Shown here piece after piece: positions 19,979 through 30,900 of a stretch of 64,000 nt of DNA. Below the pieces are notes generated by a model, which was not told where the DNA came from, ran no database searches, and worked only from the letters and a program-made list of their open reading frames with translations. Both the position numbers and the translations under genes were made by a program. How positions within the stretch are numbered: the first letter of the stretch is position 1; every line of letters starts with the position of its first letter. The DNA is from Beverwykella pulmonaria. Lineage: Eukaryota > Ascomycota > Dothideomycetes > Pleosporales > Melanommataceae. Location: positions 2,513,837-2,577,836 of the forward strand of contig BCHH01000001.1 of NCBI GenBank assembly GCA_001599595.1, given 5' to 3'.

Positions 19979-21232
19979 ATGGCCATGGACACAGACACGA
20001 TTCCGAACCTACTCGGCGACCAGCGCGACCAGGCACCGGAGGAGCTGCAGAACTACTTCATCGATTTTGAGGACTACTGGGAGCGTAAACTGTGGCACGA
20101 GCTGACGGACAAGCTGGTTGAATACTTTGACCACCCCGAGAGCGCCAAGCAGCGGATACCACTCTTCGAGACGTTCATCAAGAGCTTCGCCAACAAGATC
20201 AACCAGCTCAAGCTAGTGACGTTGGGGTTGAATACCGCCACACAGTACAGAGGTAGGAAACTAAACCATCCTTATGCGTGTCGAATTCAGGCTGATTGTA
20301 GCAGATGATGACGAGCGCCTCGCCTTTGTCACGGCCCTCGCAAAGAGCGTCAACAAACCCGCCTCACAAGATGCCTACGTCTACGCCACAGTCGCCGTCG
20401 CAACTATGCAGCTGCGGTTAGGAGAGTTTGAGGAAGCACGGAAGCAGCTTGACGAGTGCGAGCAGATACTAGAGGGCTTCGACTCGGTGGAGACGGTCGT
20501 TCATGCGTCCTTCTACAGAGCCAACGCTGAATACTACAAGGTAGGTTTCTCTATTCTTACCTGCTTGGACTCTAATTTAATTGTATTCAGGCCAAGCACG
20601 AGTTCGCCGCCTACTACAAAAACGCCCTTCTCTTCCTCGCTTGCATCGACCTGGCTGACCTCGACCTCCGAGAGCGCCAATCCCGCGCCTATGACCTGAG
20701 CATTGCCGCTCTTGTCTCCGACTCTATCTACAACTTCGGCGAGCTCCTACTCCACCCCATCCTCGACTCGCTCGACAAGACGCCGCACTCATGGCTGCGC
20801 GACCTCCTCTTCGCATTCAACCGAGGCGACCTCATCGCATACGACGTGCTTGCAGGCAACATCTCAAAAGTACCCCTACTCAAGGAACACCAAACCTTCC
20901 TCTATCAAAAGATCTCGCTCTCCGCACTAACAGAGACCGTGTTCCGCCGCCCACCGCACGACCGTGCCATGACGTTCGCCACTATCTCCGAGGAGACAAA
21001 GGTCCAGTCGAATGAGATCGAGCACTTGATCATGAAGGCGCTGAGTCTGGGGCTGTTGAGGGGAACGATCGATCAGGTGGCGGAGATCGCACGGATCAAC
21101 TGGGTACAGCCGAAGGTGTTGGATATGAAGCAGATTGAGAGCATGAGAGGCAGGCTGAGGGAGTGGGATTCTAGCGTGAACCAGCTTGGCAACTGGATCG
21201 AGGGGGTTGGGAAAGATGTCTGGGCTGCCTAG
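19979..21232 (+). CDS. RPN9: 26S proteasome regulatory subunit RPN9 (PSMD13)
   Basis: PCI-domain subunit of the 19S lid, needed for lid assembly in the cytosol and nucleus. Three exons (19979-20252, 20305-20540, 20591-21232) give 383 aa, the family length. The N-terminus carries LLGDQRDQAPEELQ and YWERKLWHELTDKLVEYF, typical of Rpn9, followed by NKINQLKLVTLGL. Helical repeats lead to the C-terminal PCI/winged helix: ATISEETKVQSNEIEHLIMK, LLRGTIDQVAEIARINWVQP. The ATG at 19979 is the first in frame and lies right upstream of the conserved block. Both introns are about 50 nt GT-AG. Confidence 0.95.
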
Positions 21233-21526
21233 GTGTCTTATCTATGAGAAGTGAAGATATCAACCTCTACATGAAGGCCTTCGAAGAGACTGTCGGCGAC
21301 GGGGGATGCAGAAGCTAAGGTAGGGTTAAGGACCCAAGCATGAGAGATGTAACTATATACTTTAGCAATGCTAGCTCAGCTATAATAGCTGGACGGCATC
21401 ACGACTTCAACACAATAGATCAAACTACCTTACCACAAGTGACGTGTTGATAAAGCTCATGTAGTATATATACAACCTAACTCTTTTCATCTCCTCATAA
21501 ATTTCTTATAACTACAAAGTAATCAT
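21233..21526. other. convergent 3' spacer
   Basis: Spacer between two convergent genes; it should hold both polyadenylation regions. Nothing else is seen. Confidence 0.4.
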
Positions 21527-23490
21527 TTACGCGAACAGACCCCCCGAAACAACAACGCTCCCCGCAAACCATGCCGGCCACCAAACAAGCCAAACCACAA
21601 CTTGCGTCCACAGCCCCCAAACATGCCACCCCTCTGCAGCCTGCACCAGGACCTTGACAATATCCACGCCAAAAAAGAACGTTGCTGCTCGGATAACAAC
21701 CACCGGATTCACCAGCACGAGCAACACGCTACTCGCCGCACTAACGGCATTATTCTTGGATCCCCGAATGAAGGTCAGTGGGGAAGTAGCGATTCCGATG
21801 AGGAAGGATAGTGAGAAATTTAGGGTGGCTAGAGCGGAGAGGAACATTCCAAGTAGTAACAGCGAGAAACATTGTATAAGTGTAGTCTCTTGTTCTGTGG
21901 GTCGCGCGAATCGTTTTAGTGTAAAGGAGGTAAGGAAGGGGAGCAGGGTGGTTAGGATGGTGATGAGGGTGAAAGTTTGAGAGAGGTACGTGGAGGACGT
22001 GTTGTTGAAGATGTACAGGGGTAGCAGGCCGAGGAAATGCGTTGCGAGGACGAAGGAGAGGGGGAGGAAGAGAGCACGCTCCGCGGTTGTGAGGAGAGAT
22101 GTCGCGCCGTCTTTTGAGGCAAGCGTCATGGGAGTCGTTGAGTCTTGCTTCTCGGTCGGTTTCTCGCTCTTGGTTGCTGGGGGTGCGGTGGAGGCGGGAT
22201 TTGTGATCTTTCCTGTGCGGCCGCTGGCAATCCATAGCGCGATCGAGGTGATACTAAAGTTTACGGCGATGAGCATCGCGCTTGGAAGATAAGTACCAAT
22301 GCTGACGAAGCGGTTGGCCTGGAGGAGGAGGTAGAAGAAGAAACTCTGGTGTAGATGTTCGAGCAAATTATTCAGACTCCGGAACAAGCTTTCCACGGTG
22401 CGTCCCAGACTCATCTCATCGTGCCAGCCATCACCCACGGTCTGTAGCGTGATAGCATCGACGTGGTAAGGGATGAAAGAGCTGTGCGGTCCCGAGGCGT
22501 GGCCGAGCCCTTGAGAAATCATGCCCCTGAGCATTGTTTGAAGTCGCTCTTTGTACGAGTCGTCATGCTTCCACATGCGCTGGAGGGTGCAGCCTATTCC
22601 CATTTGGCCAGAGGCAACCGACACTGCGGTATTGAAGAGGTCCAAATTTGGTAGTTGTCCATTTACACCGTCGTATACAATGTGGAGCTTGTCGTAACGG
22701 TGTCCCCAAGGCCCAGCCGGGTAGTCGATGGCAATAGCGCCCTGCAGCGCTCCACTTTTAATAGAGAGAGACTCGATAGTGTCAGGAGAGTGAGAGTCGT
22801 GGTAGGCATCAACCCAAGCCTGGGGTCCTGATGTGCTGTCCCCAGAAATCAGGAATATGATGTCCTTCGACCACAAACTCCATCTCTTGAAATAGCGAGC
22901 GAGCGTCAACACTAGCGCGACACCAGAATGGTTGATTTCGCCATCCATGTTCCTCCATGCTGCAATTAGCACGATAGCTTCTGTCGCATCGGCGCGCGGG
23001 CCCTGGAGAATAGCGTATACGTTTTCGTTCGAGATGTTGCGGCCGGAGGTTGCGTATGAGTACTTCTGGGTCGCGACCTTGAGATTGGAGGAGCGGAGTA
23101 TTTCGCCCAGTCTTTGGTTCCGCCTACATTTCCTATCAGTACGACCTCTTTTACTCAATTGTGCTGTTGGTCTCACTCTTGGACAGATCTGTCTGCCAGC
23201 GCCGCAACCTCATGTCTGTAAGCCCTGAAAATATTGTGCTCGCTACCCGTAAAGTATGTATGGACCTGTCCTGGCAGCAGCGCGTTCTCCGACACATATG
23301 TATTCCGCGAGTATTCATTCAACGGGAGGACAAGCAGCCAGACCACGCCCACGATGATGCATAGAGCGGACAGGTAGGGGGGTAGCTTGAGAATGCGGGC
23401 ATCTTTCCGAAGCGCCAATATCGTGGCTATCAACTACATTAGCCCGTCTCGATCTGTATACCGTGGGACTCACTCACATATTAGAGCCAT
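21527..23490 (-). CDS. GAA1: GPI transamidase component GAA1
   Basis: ER-membrane subunit of GPI transamidase, which attaches glycosylphosphatidylinositol anchors to proteins. Three exons (23490-23478, 23426-23177, 23123-21527) give 619 aa. The first exon is only 13 nt; joined to exon 2 it gives MALISTILALRKDARILKL, as in fungal Gaa1. A transmembrane segment (LSALCIIVGVVWLLVLPL) follows, then the lumenal M28-peptidase-like domain with ENALLPGQVHTYFTGSEHN, GVALVLTLARYFKRW and WSKDIIFLISGD. Several hydrophobic segments fill the C-terminal third. It sits head to head with the rhomboid gene, 171 bp between ATGs. Confidence 0.94.
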
Positions 23491-23661
23491 AATGCCCTTC
23501 GTCCTCCACTTCACGCGGTCGTGATGTTGCGGCTCTGTGCCTGGTCGGAGGATCTGATCGCCGCCCGCCCCTAGCGCCTGCCTGCCGTCAGAGCGTCAGA
23601 CCTCTGGGAAAAGTCGCGCGCCAAAGCCACCTTTGCATCACCGCAACACCTATACGTCGCC

Positions 23662-24885
23662 ATGCCGTCGTTCCCACAGCTGAATCCTCTCCGGCTGCGC
23701 TCCTATATCCTTCGCCTACCACTGTGTACGCGCCTTCTTTTGACCATTTGCGTGGCATTATGGGTTGCCGCGATTCCGTTTCCGTGGCTGAGGGACTGGG
23801 CGAGTCTGGAGCCGAATAAGATGGATTTGACGCAGAGTAGGTTACTTTCCTTTTGCTGGCCGTCTCAGGAAGGAGAAGGTTCAAAAGAAGGACAATTGTG
23901 GAGGGTTCGGAGGTCGTGGGTATCTTTCACTACAAAGCCGCAGCAGGACTGGATGGACAACAGCAACCCTTGAGGTGGAGAAATGGGCCAAAATGACCGT
24001 GGGACAAGACGTGCTTCAACAAATCTTCTGTCCTCGAGAACAATGCGAGCATAGTGCTAACAGTCTTGCCTCCGTAGTGCACCGCCTAAACTCATTCCCC
24101 CTAATGCACCTCAACTGGCTGCACCTGCTCTTCAACGTCATCGCCCTCACGCCTCTCCTCGAGCGCTTCGAAGCTGAATTCGGGACGCTGGTCACATTGG
24201 CGCTCTTCACTGGACGTAAGCTAGGCTTTCAATACTTTGGGTGAAAGACGAGGAATTGACAGAACGGCAGCATTTGGACTACTACCAGGAGGTATATTCG
24301 TGCTGTTGGAAAAGTATGTGTTTCGGAGTAACACGGTTGTTATGGGCGCAAGGTATGGGGCATTTCTTGAATGGATGTGGATGGGCGCTAACAGATGGCA
24401 GTATTTGGGTGTTTCTGCTCCTGTCCGCGGAAGCGCTGAAGACGCACAAGACGAATCCAAACTTCAAGTACGAATCTCCCTGCGCCGTTATTCCAGTCCC
24501 CATTTCTAATATTTTACAGCATCGGGCCTTATAAAATTCCTACTTGGACAACCCCGCTCATTCTCGTCCTCATTACAAGCTTCCTCGTCCCCAACGTGAG
24601 CCTGATCGGGCATCTCTGCGGCGCCGGAATCGGATATCTATGTAATTCACCCATCAGCCCACTGCCTATTATCTTGGCTAATCGTTTCCAGGGGCGTCCG
24701 GTTACATTAAATTCCTCGTCCCTCACGAAAAGATCCTCCGCTGGGTCGAAACCAAGCTAAACCTCCTCGGCCGCCTTCCACACTACGTCTCCGTAGACCA
24801 GAAAACATATGGCCGCTATGGTGTCTTGCCTAGCACATCAGCGGGGCCAAAGAGCCCTGAGGTGGGACAGCGACTTGGGCCCTAG
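23662..24885 (+). CDS. RBD2: rhomboid-family serine protease RBD2
   Basis: Intramembrane protease of the secretory pathway; in fungi Rbd2 takes part in SREBP cleavage. Six exons (23662-23836, 24078-24215, 24271-24352, 24402-24467, 24520-24641, 24692-24885) give 258 aa. Landmarks are HRLNSFPLMHLNWLHLLFN, TPLLERFEAEFGTL, and the catalytic pair: Ser132 in MGASIW and His185 in GHLCGAG. The Ser codon is split by intron 3 (AG|T). The C-terminus LLGRLPHYVSVDQKTYGR is characteristic of fungal Rbd2. The first intron is long for this genome (241 nt); it is chosen because it restores DLTQMHRLNSF. The N-terminal exon is therefore slightly less certain than the rest. Confidence 0.9.
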
Positions 24886-25598
24886 ACGCGAGTGGATTGG
24901 ACCATAGGTGCAGATGGATTGATGTACTTGGATAACTATTGAGCATGGTTTGGAGTTGGACGGCGTATTTTTTCTCCAGATTTGGATAAGCAAGCGTATT
25001 CTTTGGGATGGCGGGTGGTGGGCGACGTTTGACGCGCAGGAAGCGGATGCTTTTGCGGCGAGCGAGTGAGCAGGCGTTTTCGGCATCGCATCTGCAGCGG
25101 GCGTCAAAAATTTTGCGCGCTGCTATCTTGTAATATTATGTGCATACGTATATTCTGTGTAGCGCTCTGGGCGTATTGCACACTTCGGTTCTACTGCGCA
25201 ATACCTACGCTTTAAACTCATGATTGCTCACTCTGAGGGCACTTCAGCAATCTTTATGAGTGAGACATACCACACACGACCGATTCAGATATGCGTGTTA
25301 TAGAGTGTAAGTTCTTTGACCAAACTCATACAAAATAGATGGATACTCAAATCGTGATATAAACCGTTAAGTTTCCCCAACACAAGCCCACTAAACCAAT
25401 CAACTATCTCAATAATTCCTTTCCTGCCTGACCGCCCAACGCGGCACTGCCGAACAATGTCTCCTCTTTGGCCGCCCACACACACTACTGTTATCTACAC
25501 ACCATTTCACGATCGCGACACAATTAAATAATTCTAGATATATATTTAATAAATTTCGGATCTACTCATAAATCAGAGCAGCTTCTAGTTGTCTTGAA
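24886..25598. other. intergenic region, no gene seen
   Basis: 3' flank of the rhomboid gene, then AT-rich DNA without supported coding sequence. Confidence 0.35.
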
Positions 25599-25704
25599 GT
25601 CTCCTTGGTGTAGTTGGTTATCACGTGGGTCTCACAGCTACCACAATATGACTGCTGTTCCAAGCAGGAAATCCCAAGGCCGCCAGTTAGTCTGGCAGGG
25701 GACA
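25599..25704 (+). tRNA. tRNA-Val(CAC)-like gene with intron, probably a pseudogene
   Basis: An almost complete tRNA cloverleaf. The acceptor arms 25599-25605 (GTCTCCT) and 25697-25703 (AGGGGAC) pair at seven of seven with one wobble. The D-arm has a good A box (GGTGTAGTTGG). The anticodon loop reads CTCACA, anticodon CAC. A 34-nt intron at the canonical position after base 37 (25637-25670) is followed by TCCCA, which closes four of five anticodon-stem pairs. The T stem is perfect (GCCAG/CTGGC), but its loop is only TTAGT, two bases short, so the B box is damaged. A T-run at 25716-25720 could terminate Pol III. Either a decayed tRNA-Val or one with an odd T-loop. Confidence 0.55.
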
Positions 25705-26447
25705 TCACATGTTTCTTTTTGCAGCTTTTTTTAGTTCCACCCTCAACACTTACAACCAAAGACTGTGTGCGCTGCTCTTTGAGGTAAAGAGATATGCTAC
25801 CTTTTGTGCGCCCTGCGCGTGAAATGAGATTTTCACGTCCAAGGATTACTGTTACATTTCTTTGCTTTTGAGATCCACTGAATGGTGCTAGGCTCCAAAA
25901 ATAGTTAGAGTACTAGAGAAGTTCTGTCTCTTCTACGTCTCTCCAAGCCGGTACCCAAGATTTCTTTCCATGCCTAGAACTCTGATTCTTCCCACCAAAA
26001 ATGTTCTGTTTTGGTGTAGTAGGACTTTGACTCTGAACCGTTGCTATTTTATTAATAAACTGCTGTTCGTTTCGCTTCATAGGCATCATCTAAGTCCCCA
26101 GCCTGCGAAACAACGGCAGAGTGGTTGCAGACGAGGTTGATGTCGTAACTCAGCTTTCCTAGACTCGTTTTCGGAAGCTTGCTTGAACTATAACCCGTTA
26201 ATCATTTCAAGAAAGTCATTACTTTGTATTTATGATCTGGGGAGGAAAGAAGGACATCAACGCACTTTTAGCCATAATTAGATTAGTACGAGAAATAAAT
26301 GATACTAAAATTCGACTTCAAAAATGGTACCTACGTTTCCTTCCTAAGGGAACCATATCGAAAGAAGTAATTTTACTTACGTTGTTCTATCTTCCCGGCC
26401 TATGACGGCGCCACGGTAACCCTTTTGGGGTTTAGAACATGAAGAAG
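25705..26447. other. intergenic region, no gene seen
   Basis: AT-rich DNA between the tRNA-like locus and the nucleoside-phosphorylase relic; nothing supported. Confidence 0.35.
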
Positions 26448-27330
26448 CTACCTCGCATATGCTGCAGCTACAAGCGTTGCGTAGCTGTGTCGCTTGCAAA
26501 CTTTGTGCGAATCTAAATAATCGTAAATTCGTTGAATTACCAGGCACAAAAAGTTATTTATAACGTCACTAGCTTCTATCTCAAAGCATAAGCCATTTAG
26601 CTCTGGACTGTTGGCATAATGGCCTCTTTCTCTGGCGTCCATTATAACTGAATTAGCAGACACGATGATGCCATAGTAGACAGTAACTTTACGGCTGGGT
26701 CCGCGCTTTGGACACTCCTCTACGGTATCAACATCGCAATTCTCGCAATTATTTCTACTTGTGTCTGAAATCGGCGCGATAGAGTCAATCTTCTGCTGGT
26801 TGTTGATAGTCGGGAATATCATCCATTAGTTTAAGAGCTCAACGACTCTATCCGGCCTCCTCTAGCTATCATGTCGCCCTTTTATCTTGGGGATAACTCC
26901 TAGGAGCACCGGCGGAGGAGCGTCTAGCTGACCGGGTTATTGGAATTGCCTATTTGACAGCCTTCACCCGACATTGTACTATATTACACCTCTAAGCCTC
27001 CCTTGTAGTGCACTGAGGACCACATCCCCGAGTTAAATATCTCTTTTTCGCATCGGAGACCTCCCCCAATTCCTACTATTGAGGCGAACCTTAAGCTGGG
27101 AAACGATCTATATTTTTGGCGACGCTTGTAGCAGAACTGATACTGCATCGTCCGGTTAACAGGCATCTAATCACCACCTTGTTGTCCGTTAATACAACCA
27201 AACACATAGGTGTCGTTATCATTACCCTCGTTCGCCTCTGGGTCATCGAATTCATCCTCCAGCATTCGACACGGAGCCTCATACTCTTCTTGCAGACACA
27301 TGATCAACCAATGGTATAATCTTCGATTAA
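26448..27330 (-). pseudogene. nucleoside phosphorylase (PNP_UDP) domain of NLR type, degraded
   Basis: Reverse-strand fragments in several frames follow the phosphorylase domain often found at the N-terminus of fungal NLR proteins. In order: LQEEYEAPCRMLEDEFDDPE, NDTYVFGCIN, NKVVIRCLLTGR, SFPSLRFASIVGIGGGL, and a longer intact C-terminal piece (26822-26448) with YYGIIVSANSVIMDA, LCFEIEASDVINNF and LCLVIQRIYDYLDSHK. The last block normally reads IRGICDYADSHKN. At least two frameshifts separate the pieces. No NACHT, ankyrin, TPR or WD repeats follow within the window. This is a relic of an incompatibility/immune-receptor type gene or of its phosphorylase module alone. Confidence 0.7.
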
Positions 27331-27993
27331 TGGATCCTATAACGTTATTCGAGGACCGACCGTTTGTTCTGTAGAGCTTCATGGTGTGCTAATGTGATAA
27401 TTTGCAACGACTGAATGAAAGGATGATGTTATCTCACAATTAGGCTACGGAGTCTGCAATACCAAATGTCCTTGGGTCTGATGCGACTGCCAGTCAATAG
27501 GTACAGTTCTTTCAGAAGACGAATTCAGATATGGGCATATAACTGAGTTTGGTCGCTTCTGTTCAACCATAAGGTCTCTCGGTAAAGTTCTACGGCCTCA
27601 ATTCACTGGGACGAAGTTGAGCATCCAGCATCTCGCAAGGATTATGATAAATTGTGAAAAGGTTAAAATTAGGGAAGAAATAAGAGAAGGGATTCAGATG
27701 CGGCTTGGCTACAGCGCCGGTTGCCTACTTCACCTAGGCGAACTTGAACCCCACGTTCCTAAGGGCATTAAAAGGTAGCCCTGCATTGTTGCGCTTCGGA
27801 TTCAATTTCATTGGCTGGCTATTGATCAAACGCTAATTGTCGTATCCTTGAAATTGGGCTCTAATATCGGCCCCATTTTACTAGGATCCCGATCCGCATT
27901 GTAACTTTTTAAGGGGTTGAAAATATCCTTCCAAGTATTCTGCCTGCCTCCACGGTACTTCCCTTGAGAGCTTTCGCAATCTTCATCTTCTAG
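27331..27993. other. intergenic region upstream of the DUF3433 gene
   Basis: No supported gene; it presumably contains the promoter of the large membrane-protein gene that starts at 27994. Confidence 0.35.
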
Positions 27994-30900
27994 ATGAGTT
28001 TCCGCAGTGATACGAAGAGCAGTCCGCAGGTGCAGCCAAAAACGAGCATTGAAATATGGGATGACTTTCTCGATAGTGAGAATCTGTACGACGACGGTCC
28101 GCGAAATTGCGCAACTGCAAAGTCCATTGGTACGTATCTCAGGAATATATTCAAACTCAGTAATTGAGACTGGCACATAAAGGGCGCCCGGATCCGCAAA
28201 GTCCAACCTCCGGGGAATGGCGCCCACGTGCCATTCGCTGGCAGTTTTTGACAGCACTTCTTCTGTTTACTTCTATTCTATGTATCGCCTTAGGCGTTTT
28301 GTGTTGGCAATCTCATAAGAATTACGGATTAGGCAGAGATGACGGCTCATCGATGCTTCAGTTTGGCTGGAGATTTAGTCCCACACTTATAGCAGTTGTG
28401 TATACACAGTTGGTTGCAATGGTCTTCGAAGATATCTCTCACACAGAGCCGTACGCCCTGCTAACAGCGTCATCCCCTCATGGGATTGGACCGGATTCGA
28501 CCCTCTTACAGGGTCCGCGAGCTTGGTGGGCTGCCTTCTCACATGGCTGTTCCAAGAAGAGAAATGGAGGTCGCAGGAGCTATGTCCTAATATGCGCAAC
28601 GCTTCTTCACGTCATCGGGTTTCTAGCCATATCGCCTCTATCTTCATCTCTCCTCGTGTCTGAGGACACGGCTATTTCTGGACAGGTGGATATTCTTCGG
28701 ATGATACCAAAACCAGATATTGGAATACCCATCGTTGCTTTTCGAGAGACCTACCTCCGAACCACCAGCAACTTGTTTCAAAATGCTTCGACATCCCCAT
28801 GGATCAATGGGAACTTTGTCATCTTGCCATTCTGGCCTGCCGCAACCGCAAGTCCAGGGTCTTTGAATGAGATTTCGTCTCCCGATTTCCAAAGATGGAA
28901 AACGGATACTTTCGTGTTTCAGCACCAATACGAATGTAATCCATTTAGCTTACAAGGCAAAAAAGCCTGGAATGAAACAATGTACGTGGATTCTGGTGGC
29001 ATAACGGAGGTGTATGACGCTCCATGGCAAAGCCTGGAACTGCAGTCTGCCGATAACTGTACCGTTGAGTTGCAGTTGAGTGGAACTTTTTGGGGTAACA
29101 CAGATAATGACTGGGGCATATGGACTAGTTGGTCAACATTGAATATGGGATATCCTTCTACAGAATTGGAGGACTTCCCGACGGCCATCTATTCATGGAA
29201 CCACAACACTAGCGAGCTACGTTCTACCTATTCCAAAGAATGTGACCAGACGCACGACCTTATTCTGCTCACAACCAAATGGAGAACATTAGATCCACCG
29301 GTCCAAGACGAATTTCCATTAAACTTCAGCATCCGGGCAGAGGCTTGTACTCATGAATATTATGTAGCTGAGCTACCGGTTATTCTTTCTACCTCCTTGG
29401 ATACACCACAAATTACATTTGACGAGCAAATGTTTCAGAACACTCGAAGCCGAGTATCTGAGCATATTCTTAACACTACGAAAATCCGAGAGCTGTCCCT
29501 CGACTCCAAATGGCCGGATTACGTAGGAACCAGGGTTTTGGCAGGACCATCTAGTGTACTTGGCTTGTTCAACGGCTTCAATATCACAGCCCTCATAGAT
29601 GATCCATCACTACCTGAAAAAGCCGCGGGTATTATGCACCGTTTCTTTGGAGAAGTCATTGTTGCATCATTGGCTCAACAAAACGCCACCACATTAGAAA
29701 TAACGCATGGATCAATTTCACACACCGAGAGAAGGATAGCCGTAGTTGTCGAAGTTGCTCTACTGATTGGCACATTGCTTCTCTTCTCATTATTCCTCCA
29801 GGCTCTTGTCTTCTTTCTCTCTACCCATCGGCGCCGGCCTCTTGGACTCAACGCCGATCCTACAACTACAATTGGTGCTGCCTCACTCGTCACTTCACCT
29901 ATAAGTTTCCTTGTGCTATGCCGTCTTCGACACTACTGTCATACACCAAAAAGTACTCTAAGAAGTCTACATGAGGCACGATTTTCTATAGAGTCCGGCC
30001 AACTTTTGGAACACGGAAGTACAAATGAAAATAAGAAATGTAAGTCATCCCTTTCGCTATCAATCAACTCACCTTGCTCAACCGTTGTAGTAATTCCGGA
30101 AACGAAATTCGATACCTTAGAATCCAACCCCAGGTCTTTGAAGAAATTTGGCCTTATCGCTTTTACCATCTATCTCTCTACAATCTTAATTTCTATTTTA
30201 ATTCTACGAAAACTTGCGAAACAGTCAAGATTATATCAATCAGCCATTGTATATCAAGCAGACCTGCCACTGTTTGTTAATCGGATTTCAGCATTTGCCC
30301 CATACTCTATCGTACCCACACTCCTAGTAGTTATTGTAGGGCTATGGTGGGCTGCAATCGACGAGGCTTTTCGCGAGCTACAGCCTTTTCTTGCAATGGC
30401 GAGGCGTCCTGTACATCTAGATGGCGGTGGAGGACTCTCGTACAAATCTAAGCACTGGATAACTGCGACATATACTGCTGTGCGAAGGAAACACTGGCTG
30501 CTCGCCTCTATTTCATTAGGTAGCATGTTCTGCCAAATCCGTAAGTTACATCTCACTCGGAGGTATACGTTGCGTGGAAAACTGTTTGACATTTAACTAG
30601 TTACAATATCAATATCTGCACTCTTCCGGCGCACCGATGGGAATTTGATGCAGCCGATCAGCCTTCGACGAGATGTGGAAATGCGACTCCTTCCGTTCCT
30701 TCAGGAGACGCCAATTCTTTACGCAACCGAAACGTATAGAGGGACTAGGACCAGCCTTTATCGGAATTTGACAGCGAACTGGATAAACACTGCTACAGAA
30801 CAGCTTACGCTTAATGGATCAGAGCCTCCCTGGTCTAGTCAAGGCTGGTCCTTTGCCCCGATACCTCTTGTCCTTGCGGATAGTCAGGTCGCTAAAGTTT

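Noticed and set aside
27826..28257. 143-codon minus-strand frame
   Set aside because: Overlaps the first exons of the DUF3433 gene, whose splice sites and protein match are good.
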